In this document: positions 56,042 through 64,000 of the stretch, piece after piece
Layout: each line of letters starts with the position of its first letter
How positions within the stretch are numbered: position 1 is the first letter of the stretch
Assembly (NCBI GenBank): GCA_022447585.1
Contig: JAKVAR010000002.1
Coordinates: 124,001 to 188,000 of the forward strand
Length of the DNA: 64,000 nucleotides
DNA from: Crocinitomicaceae bacterium
Lineage (GTDB): Bacteria > Bacteroidota > Bacteroidia > Flavobacteriales_D > Crocinitomicaceae
Direction of reading: 5' to 3'
The notes under the pieces: model-generated
The model's database searches: none
What the model was told of the DNA's origin: nothing
The model's input: the letters and a program-made list of their open reading frames with translations, nothing else
Made by a program: the position numbers and the translations under genes

Positions 56042-57298
56042 ATGGATTATTCAAGTATGCGCCCAGAAAGTTTAATGATGAGCTATGGGTATAAACCTTC
56101 ATTATCAGAAGGTGCCATTAAATGCCCAATATTTCAAACTTCGACATTCGTGTTTAACAATGCGATGCAAGGAAAAAGGTTCTTTGAGGTAGCCTATGGT
56201 TTAAGGGAACAAGAGGATAATGAAGAAATGGGCTTAATCTATAGTAGATTAAACAATCCTGATTTAGAAATTCTTGAAAATAGATTGTGTTTATGGGATG
56301 GAGCGGAAGATTGTGCTGTTTTTGAAAGCGGGATGTCAGCAATTTCAACTGCAATGATGGAGTTTATGGAGCCTGGGGATTTACTGCTATACAGTAAACC
56401 TGTATATGGTGGGACAGATCACTTCATAAATCATTTCCTAAAGAAATTAAACATTAAAGCTATTGGTTTTATGGCTGGTGAATCGAAAGAAGAAATCATC
56501 CAGAAAATAAACGATAGTGGTCGCGCGGACAAATTAGCAATGATTCATATAGAGACACCAGCTAACCCAACTAACTCCGTAATCGATATTGCAATGTGCT
56601 CAGAAATTAAAGCCCATTTTGCAAATGAAGAGAAATCTGCAGTGTTTTCAGTTGACAACACCTACATGGGTCCGTTATGGCAGCATCCCCTGCAACACGG
56701 CGCTGATTTAGTCCTGTATTCAGCGACAAAATATATTGGCGGTCACTCCGATGTAATTGCTGGAGCTTGTTTAGGTTCAAAAGAACTTATGGGGCGAGTA
56801 AAAGGATTGAGAACCTTCTTAGGAAACATGGCTGGACCATGGACGGGCTGGCTATTAATGAGAAGTTTAGAAACTTTGAAAGTAAGAATGGATCAACAAG
56901 CGGAAAACGCAGCACAAGTTTCTAAATTCTTGAATAGTCATCCAAAAGTTGAAAAGATTTATTACCTGGGTAATACTGCGGAGCATGGAACCGATTCAGA
57001 AAAAGACATTATAAAAAGACAATATTTGTCTTATGGAGCAATGATTTCATTTGACATTGTTGGTGGAGAAAAGGAGGCGTTTGCATTTTTAGACAACTTA
57101 AAGCTAATTAAACTAGCAGTTTCATTGGGAGGGACCGAAAGCCTTGCTGAACACCCTCAAACCATGACACACGCTGATGTTGATCCAGCAGACAAAGAAC
57201 TAATGGGTATTTCGGAAAAGCTAGTTCGTTTATCAATAGGAGTTGAAAATTACAACGATTTAATCGCTGACATTAAGCAAGCTTTTGAAAATATATAA
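56042..57298 (+). CDS. PLP-dependent Cys/Met metabolism lyase (methionine gamma-lyase/cystathionine gamma-synthase family)
   Basis: A 418-residue enzyme of the COG0626 fold. The ATG at 56042 (MDYSSMRPESLMMSYG) matches the usual start of the Bacteroidota subgroup. The PLP lysine is in YSATKYIGGHSDVIAG; YSRLNNPDLEILENRL and FESGMSAISTA are further family motifs; SLGGTESLAEHP is the substrate-carboxylate loop. The FEVAYGLREQEDNEEMG insertion after the start is characteristic of this subgroup. Whether it degrades methionine or makes cystathionine is not decidable from sequence; the Lrp partner favours degradation. Confidence 0.85.
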   Translation: MDYSSMRPESLMMSYGYKPSLSEGAIKCPIFQTSTFVFNNAMQGKRFFEVAYGLREQEDNEEMGLIYSRLNNPDLEILENRLCLWDGAEDCAVFESGMSAISTAMMEFMEPGDLLLYSKPVYGGTDHFINHFLKKLNIKAIGFMAGESKEEIIQKINDSGRADKLAMIHIETPANPTNSVIDIAMCSEIKAHFANEEKSAVFSVDNTYMGPLWQHPLQHGADLVLYSATKYIGGHSDVIAGACLGSKELMGRVKGLRTFLGNMAGPWTGWLLMRSLETLKVRMDQQAENAAQVSKFLNSHPKVEKIYYLGNTAEHGTDSEKDIIKRQYLSYGAMISFDIVGGEKEAFAFLDNLKLIKLAVSLGGTESLAEHPQTMTHADVDPADKELMGISEKLVRLSIGVENYNDLIADIKQAFENI

Positions 57299-57323
57299 CA
57301 TTCATAACAAATTAAACATAGTG

Positions 57324-57349
57324 AAAGGAGGCTGAAAATGCCTCCTTTT
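57324..57349. terminator. Bidirectional terminator between the PLP lyase gene and recJ
   Basis: AAAGGAGGC (57324-57332) pairs with GCCTCCTTT (57340-57348) around a 7-base loop, between two convergent genes only 55 bases apart. Confidence 0.8.
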
Positions 57350-57353
57350 ACGT

Positions 57354-59078
57354 TTACACCGTTTCCCGAACATCTTTTATGTTCATCTGCAGCGTTTCTC
57401 TATCTTTCCATTTGTTTACCTCCAGAGTATATACGACATCGAAAGGCATGCCAGATGCAACAATATCCAACTTCTCTCCTAAATTAAATCCTATTCCGTC
57501 AATAACAACATCATATTGAGGCTGCGTCATTGAAAGCTTTAGGTGAATATCCTTTAATGTTCGGACGTCAGTTGAATATACATTCTTTGAAATAAATACA
57601 GGTTTCATGTTTCCAGGGCCATGCGGTTCAAACTGTCGGAGAATTCTTTTCAACTGAGGAATCTTTAGTCTATTTTCATCTGATTTAAATATTTCATTAA
57701 ACTCTAACTCAACGTCAACTTCCTGTTCCTCAATTAGCATTTCTTTCGAAATACTTTCCTTAGCGACCTCCTCAAAACGTTTTTTAAAGGACTCTACGTT
57801 TTCAGGGTTCAGGGTTAAACCGGCAGCGAATTTATGTCCTCCAAATTGCACTAAAAGATCAGAACACGCAGCAATTGCTTCATAAATATTAAAGTCTTTT
57901 ATGGATCTAGCAGAACCTGTAACCAACCCGTTAGATTCAGTCAATACAATAGTGGGCTTATAATACTTTTCTATAATTCTAGAAGCAACAATACCAACAA
58001 CACCTTTATGCCAGTTCGGCTGAAAAACTACATTAGTACATTTGTTTTTCGTAGAATCATCCTTCGCTAATAAAGCCAAAGCTTCTTCAGTAATTTCAGC
58101 GTCAAGCTCTTTTCTATCTATATTATCACTATTAATCTCATCAGCTAACGCTGTAATATCATCGACATTATCTGCGACCATCAAGGCAACAGCAAACCTC
58201 CCTGATCTTAACCTCCCGGCAGCATTTATTCTTGGTGCAATTGAAAAAATCACATCCGTTAATGTTACAGGAAATTGCTTTTTAGCCAGAGTTAAAACTT
58301 CTTTGAACGGAGGTCTTGGGTTAGAATTTAATAATTGCATTCCATGATAACACAATATTCTGTTCTCACCAGTTACGGGGACAATGTCTGCACCTATACT
58401 TATTGCTAAAAAATCTAACAATTCAAATAAACGATCATAAGACCAGCTATTATGATCGCAAAGCCCTTGTAAAAGCTTGAAACCAACACCACATCCAGAT
58501 AGTTCATCATACGGGTACTGGCAATCATTTCTTTTTGGATCAAGAATTATTGCATCGGGTAACTGATCACCTGGAGTATGATGATCACAGACAATAAAGT
58601 CTATCTCTAAAGATTTAGCGTACGCAATTTCATCAACTGACTTGATCCCGCAATCTAATGAAATAATTAAATCTACTTTATGCTCGTTCGCGAAATCAAC
58701 CCCCTGAAAACTAAGCCCATAACCTTCCGTATATCTGTCTGGTATATAGTAATCGACTGGTAAAGTATCTTTTAAAAAAGTATACATTACGGCAACCGCA
58801 GTTGTTCCATCAACATCATAATCTCCAAACAACAAAACTTTTTGTCCTTCTTCAATTGCCTCTTGCAATCGATCAACTGCCAAATCCATATCTTTCATTA
58901 AAAATGGATCATGAAGATCACCTAACTTGGGGCGGAAAAAGCCTTCAGCTTCAGGAAAAGTAGAAATATTTCTTTGCAATAATAATTTGGCGACAATCGG
59001 CGTTACTTTCAACTTTGAACGAAACTCTTCAACGGTTGTACTATCAATTGGTGCTTTAACCTGCCATCTTTTCTGCAT
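57354..59078 (-). CDS. recJ: Single-stranded-DNA-specific exonuclease RecJ
   Basis: 5'-3' single-strand exonuclease of 574 residues in recombination and mismatch repair. The DHH phosphoesterase motifs are FGDYDVDGTTAV (about residues 83-94), SLDCGIKS, DHHTPGD (about 163-169) and LDPKRNDC. The DHHA1 motif (GRSARSIKDFN-like, seen as GSARSIKDFNIYEAI) and GGHKFAAGLTL follow, then an OB-fold at the C-terminus (FEPHGPGNMKP). Length and order are normal. Confidence 0.96.
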   Translation of the reverse strand: MQKRWQVKAPIDSTTVEEFRSKLKVTPIVAKLLLQRNISTFPEAEGFFRPKLGDLHDPFLMKDMDLAVDRLQEAIEEGQKVLLFGDYDVDGTTAVAVMYTFLKDTLPVDYYIPDRYTEGYGLSFQGVDFANEHKVDLIISLDCGIKSVDEIAYAKSLEIDFIVCDHHTPGDQLPDAIILDPKRNDCQYPYDELSGCGVGFKLLQGLCDHNSWSYDRLFELLDFLAISIGADIVPVTGENRILCYHGMQLLNSNPRPPFKEVLTLAKKQFPVTLTDVIFSIAPRINAAGRLRSGRFAVALMVADNVDDITALADEINSDNIDRKELDAEITEEALALLAKDDSTKNKCTNVVFQPNWHKGVVGIVASRIIEKYYKPTIVLTESNGLVTGSARSIKDFNIYEAIAACSDLLVQFGGHKFAAGLTLNPENVESFKKRFEEVAKESISKEMLIEEQEVDVELEFNEIFKSDENRLKIPQLKRILRQFEPHGPGNMKPVFISKNVYSTDVRTLKDIHLKLSMTQPQYDVVIDGIGFNLGEKLDIVASGMPFDVVYTLEVNKWKDRETLQMNIKDVRETV

Positions 59079-59134
59079 GTATGTATTTTGATCGGTTAGT
59101 AATTGTAAATTTAGGTCACATTCTTAATTAAGTT

Positions 59135-59782
59135 ATGAAAATAGTTGGTTTTATTACAAGTGTTTTGTTCTCAGTTTTAGCTTTTGGTCAAGAGTCCTAT
59201 TATTTTTCAAATCCTGTCCCCTCAGAACAAGATGTTGTTTTATCAGTTGAAAAAAGATTATTTGGCACTTATTCTTCAGAAGTTGCAACGAGAGTTTATG
59301 AAGTTAACCAAAATGGGGTTACCATTTTAACCACTTCAATATCCTCAATTTCGCGAGAAACAATTCGAGAGTCTTCAAAGTATGACGTTAGAAATAATAT
59401 GCTCTATGGATTAATCGAAAAAGACTCTGTCCCATGCGTTTTAGAAGGAGAAAACTATTACTTCGGTGTTCAAAATAGAGATGTTATAATTGGTAAAAAT
59501 TCTTTAAACAAATTGACTCGGTTAAGCAGCAATGAATACATTATAAATTATGAGGAAGACGGGCTTTTCGTTCCGGCGAAACTTATTTTTTCAGGAAATT
59601 CATTAACCATAAAAGAAATGGAATATGAATATGGAACTAAGTTGTTCAAAAAAATTAAGATTCAGAAAGAAATTCCAAATGAATACTTCAAACTAATTGT
59701 TTTGAGTCCAACGACAGAAGAATTTGAAAAACTAATTAAGAAAGGAGCTTTTATTGGCGATCAAATATTCAATAAGAACTAA
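59135..59782 (+). CDS. Hypothetical secreted protein
   Basis: A 215-residue protein with a signal peptide ending in SVLAFGQ. The rest is beta-rich and polar, without a sorting domain or a known motif. It is a single gene; its start is 56 bases from the divergent recJ start. Its TAA overlaps the stop of the convergent helicase gene by 3 bases (CTAA shared on both strands). Function unknown. Confidence 0.7.
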   Translation: MKIVGFITSVLFSVLAFGQESYYFSNPVPSEQDVVLSVEKRLFGTYSSEVATRVYEVNQNGVTILTTSISSISRETIRESSKYDVRNNMLYGLIEKDSVPCVLEGENYYFGVQNRDVIIGKNSLNKLTRLSSNEYIINYEEDGLFVPAKLIFSGNSLTIKEMEYEYGTKLFKKIKIQKEIPNEYFKLIVLSPTTEEFEKLIKKGAFIGDQIFNKN

Positions 59783-62055
59783 ACGATTAGTGAAGCTTGA
59801 TACAATTTCAATTCATCCCAACTAAAGTCATCTCCAACTTTTTCTTTCAAAGGAGTCATTGAACCGCCTTGATACTCCTCAAAGATATCATACAATTTAT
59901 TGATTCGTTTTGAATCCATCACCTGATTCAGATCAATTTTCTCCGTTTTTAAAAGACGAACACAATGTGCAGATATTGTTCCCGAAGAAAGCTGTCTTTC
60001 TCTGGCAATTTCTTCGATTGAACTCCCGCCTCTAATCATTCTCAAGGTAATATCATATGTTGATTCTTTCTTCGCTTTTGAAGTTTCCTTCTTAGATTTT
60101 TTAGTCTTTAATTGAATAAAGTCTGTATCGAAATCGAAAGTTGCATTTTCCGCTCTCATTTCAGTCTTAACCAGTTCTATCTTAGTTAATTTGTAATTTT
60201 TCAAATCTTCAGTCCAGATGTACTTCTTCTCAAGAGTTTGTCCATTCATAACAGCTTCAATAAGCTTCTTGGACTTTTTTAGTTTGAGTATGGTTTCAGT
60301 TAAGAGCATATCTAACTCTTCAAGTTCTTCATTATACTGTTTTGTGTTTCTCTGAGACTGAAGTTCCGCCATCTTCTTAAGATTAGAATACAGCATTCCA
60401 TCTAAACTCTTATAGAAATAATTATATGCAGCACAGGTTCTTTTGTATACGTAACCTAAATCTATAGTATCTTCATTGAATAGATTAGTTAATTGATTTC
60501 TAAACTTCCTAGCAGGCTCTGCAGTCCCACTTAATATCTGAACTTGCTTTGTAACCCAAATTAGATTTTTTCCTTTCAGAGATTTAACACCGTGGTTTTT
60601 ATATGACTTCTCGTGTACTTGCCATTTATTTATCAAATCAACCCAATCAAAGGCCAAAATCAAAGCATCCCTTAAATAATTGAAAGTCTCTTTTTCTAAG
60701 GTCTTGTCTAGATCTACAAGCTTACTTTTTGATTTTGCATAAGACGCTACTCCCTGATCAATAGAAAGACCATTAACTCGAATCGGATTCAATAATACAA
60801 GGCCTTCAAGTGAACGCAATCTCGAAAGTGCGACGTAAGCTTGTCCTGGCACGAAAACCTTGGACACATCGATTACCGCTTTTTCAAAAGTTAACCCTTG
60901 GCTCTTATGAACCGTAATTGCCCAGGCAAGTTTTAGTGGAAAATGAACAAAAGTTCCTAAAACCTTTTCTTCAACTTCACTGGTAGACGGATTTAAACTA
61001 TACTGAATGTTGTTCCACTCATATCGTTCAACATTAATTGTCTTTTTCTCCTTAGGAAAGTTCACTTTAATTTCATCATGGTCAAGATCTACTACTCGAC
61101 CCATTTTTCCGTTATAAAACTCTTTATCTGGTGAAAGATCATTCTTAATAAACATAACTTGAGCACCAATCTTTAACTCTAAAGTTTCATCAATTGGGAA
61201 TAAGTGTTCAGGAAAATTTCCTGTTACCTCCGTATAGAACTTTGAAGTCTTGCCCTCTAGCCGCTTCAATGCATCTTGATTTATTTTGTCCGCGTCGGAA
61301 TTATGCGTGGTTAAGGTAATAAAGTCATCATGATCAACCGCTCTAAACCCCAGCTTAACATGCTTATTTAAACATTTAACATCTTCAGGCGTTACCTCAT
61401 TATTTCTTAAATTATTTAAAATCTCTATAAACTCTTGATCATCTTGACGATAAACTTTGTCCAATTCGATATATACTGGTTCCGACTCCTGAATTACATG
61501 GGAATTAAAAAAAAACACACCTCGATAATAGTTCCTTAAAAAATTCCATTCCTGCTGTTTTACAACAGGTGGAAGCTGCAATAAGTCGCCAATAAATAAA
61601 ATCTGCACACCGCCAAAAGGCTTATTGATCCCACGTACATTTCGTAAAGTCCAATCTATTGCATCAAGGACATCAGCACGTAACATACTAACTTCGTCAA
61701 TTATCAAAAGCTCTAAGTTTCTGATAATGGATTTTCGAGTTGCATTCATTTTGAAATGACGCATTAAAGTAGATTTATTCTCTAATTTGACTTGATCTGT
61801 AAATTGAGCATCAACCGTAAAATCCGGAATGAATCCTCCAAAAGGTAATTGAAAAAACGAATGAATCGTTACACCACCCGCATTAAGTGCAGCAATACCC
61901 GTTGGTGCAACAATTACCGTTTGCTTATAGGTTGACTTTACAATCTTTTGTAAGAGTGTTGTTTTTCCAGTTCCTGCCTTACCTGTAAGAAAAATAGACT
62001 TATTCGTTTGATTGATGAATTTCTCCGTAAAATCAGCTATTGCATTAGTATTCAT
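59779..62055 (-). CDS. PIF1-like helicase with C-terminal helix-turn-helix domain
   Basis: A 758-residue SF1B helicase. Walker A is LTGKAGTGKTTLL (about residues 20-32); the PIF1 signature is VAPTGIAALNAGGVTIHSFF; Walker B is LLIIDEVSMLRAD; motif III is FGGVQILFIGDLLQLPPV; and a late motif is AWAITVHKSQGLTFEKAVID with YVALSRL. After about residue 440 there is a long helical region, a Lys-rich linker (KTKKSKKETSKAKKES), and an HTH_40-type domain (YDITLRMIRGGSSIEEIARERQL, GTISAHCVRLL). The helix-turn-helix tail also occurs in Bacteroidota homologues. Confidence 0.92.
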   Translation of the reverse strand: MNTNAIADFTEKFINQTNKSIFLTGKAGTGKTTLLQKIVKSTYKQTVIVAPTGIAALNAGGVTIHSFFQLPFGGFIPDFTVDAQFTDQVKLENKSTLMRHFKMNATRKSIIRNLELLIIDEVSMLRADVLDAIDWTLRNVRGINKPFGGVQILFIGDLLQLPPVVKQQEWNFLRNYYRGVFFFNSHVIQESEPVYIELDKVYRQDDQEFIEILNNLRNNEVTPEDVKCLNKHVKLGFRAVDHDDFITLTTHNSDADKINQDALKRLEGKTSKFYTEVTGNFPEHLFPIDETLELKIGAQVMFIKNDLSPDKEFYNGKMGRVVDLDHDEIKVNFPKEKKTINVERYEWNNIQYSLNPSTSEVEEKVLGTFVHFPLKLAWAITVHKSQGLTFEKAVIDVSKVFVPGQAYVALSRLRSLEGLVLLNPIRVNGLSIDQGVASYAKSKSKLVDLDKTLEKETFNYLRDALILAFDWVDLINKWQVHEKSYKNHGVKSLKGKNLIWVTKQVQILSGTAEPARKFRNQLTNLFNEDTIDLGYVYKRTCAAYNYFYKSLDGMLYSNLKKMAELQSQRNTKQYNEELEELDMLLTETILKLKKSKKLIEAVMNGQTLEKKYIWTEDLKNYKLTKIELVKTEMRAENATFDFDTDFIQLKTKKSKKETSKAKKESTYDITLRMIRGGSSIEEIARERQLSSGTISAHCVRLLKTEKIDLNQVMDSKRINKLYDIFEEYQGGSMTPLKEKVGDDFSWDELKLYQASLIV

Positions 62056-62158
62056 TAATCTTTTTGGTTTGTTGTTCTAACTTAAGATACAATAATAGTT
62101 CTTATAAATAGCATTCTACTCATTAACGTTTAGAAGTTAATTTTTTAACAGAAAGTGT

Positions 62159-62192
62159 TGTTTTCGGTATAATTAATTTTTTCTACATTTAC
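62159..62192 (+). promoter_or_regulatory. Probable promoter of the secreted protein at 62221
   Basis: TTG (62159-62161), 23 bases, then TACATTTA (62185-62192), one mismatch from TAnnTTTG, and 28 bases before the ATG. Confidence 0.4.
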
Positions 62193-62220
62193 CGTGAACT
62201 ACTCTAAAACAATAAAAACT

Positions 62221-64000
62221 ATGAAAAAACTAATTTTAAGTCTATTCGTTGGGCTACCTACACTTTTTTTTGCGCAAAACCTTGCTGAAAAACAGGCAAG
62301 CAATATGCAAAATTTAGAATGGGGAACTGAATCTCATGTAATTCCATGTTCGGAATTTTCAATTTCTGCTCCGTTAAGAGATCTAATGCAAGATCCTTCT
62401 GAAGTGCAAAGTAAAAAGAAAGCAAAAAAAGAATTTCCAGACAAAAGGGACATGCCAGTTCAAACTTTCGAATATAACGTAAAGGATGATGGTGCCGAAT
62501 ACGGAAACGATCATTCATTCATTCAATCAGAATTTGGATTAAACAATGGAAGTCCACAAAATAAAGCTTTAGATCAAAACTGGGCAGGACAGTCGCCATC
62601 TGTAGGATTTAGACCTTATGACCCGAGTGCTGCTGCTGGTCCTAATCATATCATTCAAGCGATTAACGGTGATACGTACCGAGTTTGGAATAAAACAGGG
62701 ACTGTTTTAGCGTCGGGAAATATTAGCTCATTATTTCCTTCTGGTAATGGTAATGGTGATCCTATTGTCCTATATGATAAAGCTGCAGATCGCTGGTTTA
62801 TGAGTCAATTTGCAGGAGGCGGTGCTGGAAACGGCATTTTTATTGCTATTTCTCAAACTCCAGATCCACTTGGTTCATGGTATACCTATGAGTTTACCTC
62901 GCCTGATTTCCCAGACTACCTTAAATTTTCTGCATGGCAAGATGGTTATTATATGACTGCTAATTACGCCCAAAAAATCTTTGCATTTAACAGAACTAAA
63001 ATGTTAGCTGGTGACGCAACCGCAGAGGCTGTTTACCAAACATTCTCTCCACCACAAAGCGGATTTTTTGTTCCATTACCTGCTGATGCGTCAGATGGGG
63101 TTATGCCAGGAGCTGGAACGCCTTGTCCTATTTTCTCATATTCGGATAACGGATGGGGAGGAGGAAATATAGATGCTGTTAATATCTATAATGCAAGTGT
63201 TACTTGGGGAGCATCTCCAAATCTAACAGTTACCTCTTTAACAGGATTACCAACGATAGCATTTGATGCTTCATACAATCCTGGTTGGAATGATATTCCT
63301 CAACCAGGCACTGCAACCAAACTTGATGGTATTGGTGGTTGTCTTATGTTTAGAGCTCAATGGAAAACATGGGCAGGATATAATACTGTAGTTCTTAACT
63401 GGGCTGTAGAAATCAGTAATTCACAAAGAGGAATTTTCTGGTGTGAATTAAGACAAAGTCAATCTACTGGAATTTGGTCTATATACCAACAGGGAATATA
63501 TGCCCCAGGAACAGAATCATTTTGGCTTGGTAGTATCGCAATGAATGATAATGGAGATATTGGCCTATCATATGCAAAAGCTGGAACTTCAACTTATATG
63601 ACTTTAGGATATACAGGTAGATTAGCTTCTGACCCGTTAAACACAATGCCAATTGCTGAAACTATTGCAATTGCTGGTTCTGGATCTCAATCTGGAATTA
63701 ATCGTGTCGGTGATTATGCACAAACGACACTAGATCCAGATGGTCAAACATTTTGGTATACCGGTGAATATTTAGGAGCAGGAGGGTCACCAAAAACAAG
63801 AATATACTCTTACACATTTGCTGCTCCATGTACACCACCAGCGAATCAAGCTACAAATTATTCTGCAACTGCTGTCGGAGATAACCAAATGACAATTAAC
63901 TGGACACGAGGTGATGGTGATAGACTAATTGTTCTTGCGCACGAAGGCGCATTGGTTGATAATGCTCCTGGAAATGGAAATGCATACACAGCAAATTCTG
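62221..64000 (+). CDS. Large secreted protein with fibronectin type III-like domain (3' truncated)
   Basis: The frame is open from ATG at 62221 to the window end, about 593 residues, so the end is missing. The signal peptide is LILSLFVGLPTLFFAQ. Residues about 110-540 form one repeated-strand domain, starting QNWAGQSPSVGFRPYDPSAAAGPNHIIQA and rich in Gly and aromatic residues (FVPLPADASDGV, TLDPDGQTFWYTGEYLG), probably a beta propeller-like region. From about residue 540, after CTPPANQATNYSATAVG, a fibronectin type III-like domain begins. Such proteins usually end in a type IX sorting domain; that part is outside the window. Confidence 0.8.
   Translation, partial: MKKLILSLFVGLPTLFFAQNLAEKQASNMQNLEWGTESHVIPCSEFSISAPLRDLMQDPSEVQSKKKAKKEFPDKRDMPVQTFEYNVKDDGAEYGNDHSFIQSEFGLNNGSPQNKALDQNWAGQSPSVGFRPYDPSAAAGPNHIIQAINGDTYRVWNKTGTVLASGNISSLFPSGNGNGDPIVLYDKAADRWFMSQFAGGGAGNGIFIAISQTPDPLGSWYTYEFTSPDFPDYLKFSAWQDGYYMTANYAQKIFAFNRTKMLAGDATAEAVYQTFSPPQSGFFVPLPADASDGVMPGAGTPCPIFSYSDNGWGGGNIDAVNIYNASVTWGASPNLTVTSLTGLPTIAFDASYNPGWNDIPQPGTATKLDGIGGCLMFRAQWKTWAGYNTVVLNWAVEISNSQRGIFWCELRQSQSTGIWSIYQQGIYAPGTESFWLGSIAMNDNGDIGLSYAKAGTSTYMTLGYTGRLASDPLNTMPIAETIAIAGSGSQSGINRVGDYAQTTLDPDGQTFWYTGEYLGAGGSPKTRIYSYTFAAPCTPPANQATNYSATAVGDNQMTINWTRGDGDRLIVLAHEGALVDNAPGNGNAYTANS

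Noticed and set aside
62258-62518. Minus-strand open frame opposite the N-terminus of the last gene
   Set aside because: The plus-strand frame from 62221 has a signal peptide, a promoter-like element and remains open for 1780 bases.

Overview
The window is about 64 kb of gene-dense, AT-rich chromosome from a member of the Bacteroidota, most likely class Flavobacteriia (a Cryomorphaceae/Crocinitomicaceae-like marine lineage would fit; the family is inference). The evidence is the giant type IX secretion translocon SprA, several proteins with type IX C-terminal sorting domains, an Alternative Complex III operon feeding a cytochrome c oxidase, DUF4271 next to hemD, and Bacteroidota-type promoters (TTG, 17-23 bases, TAnnTTTG). 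I recognise 43 protein genes, two of them cut by the window edges. I see no tRNA, rRNA, CRISPR array or insertion sequence. No gene-free stretch reaches 300 bases; the longest is about 250 bases, at 24113-24363.

Layout. 1-1955: the 3' part of a secreted amidase/CUB/sorting-domain protein. 2017-4865 (minus): YceI-like lipoprotein, CvpA, prs and rplY. 4954-6672 (plus): a small conserved protein and rseP. 6739-9927 (minus): a DUF1501/DUF1800 pair. 10001-11949 (minus): ruvB-queG. 12027-24112 (minus): an eight-gene respiratory operon, actABCDEF-coxB-coxA, which carries electrons from menaquinol through Alternative Complex III to the aa3-type oxidase. 24364-30777 (plus): SPOR protein, rnpA, S41 protease, O-antigen ligase/polymerase, mgtE and a 2-hydroxyacid dehydrogenase. 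30768-32642 (minus): methyltransferase, TPR protein and RidA. 32780-38237 (plus): a lipoprotein, two tandem DUF4836-like proteins and a PIN-PhoH ATPase.

38229-49751 (minus): maeB-ruvA-sprA-GNAT-TIGR01777, tightly packed, with SprA as the outer-membrane channel that would export the sorting-domain proteins found at 1-1955, 6739-8292, 49868-51754 and probably 62221-64000. 49868-54110: a secreted Omp28-like protein, a sirtuin (plus) and DUF4271-hemD (minus). 54213-57298: glutaryl-CoA dehydrogenase and an Lrp/PLP-lyase divergon. 57354-62055: recJ, a small secreted protein and a PIF1-like helicase. 62221-64000: the 5' part of a large secreted protein that runs off the window.

Most of the window is core housekeeping and envelope biology, not an island. 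The points most worth a second look are the HhH-domain tail on ActC, the tandem DUF4836-like/lipoprotein cluster, the perfect (TTTA)7 microsatellite that forms the whole prs-rplY junction, the sirtuin without its zinc cysteines, and the very basic insert in SprA. I did not find a clearly new defence or mobile system.
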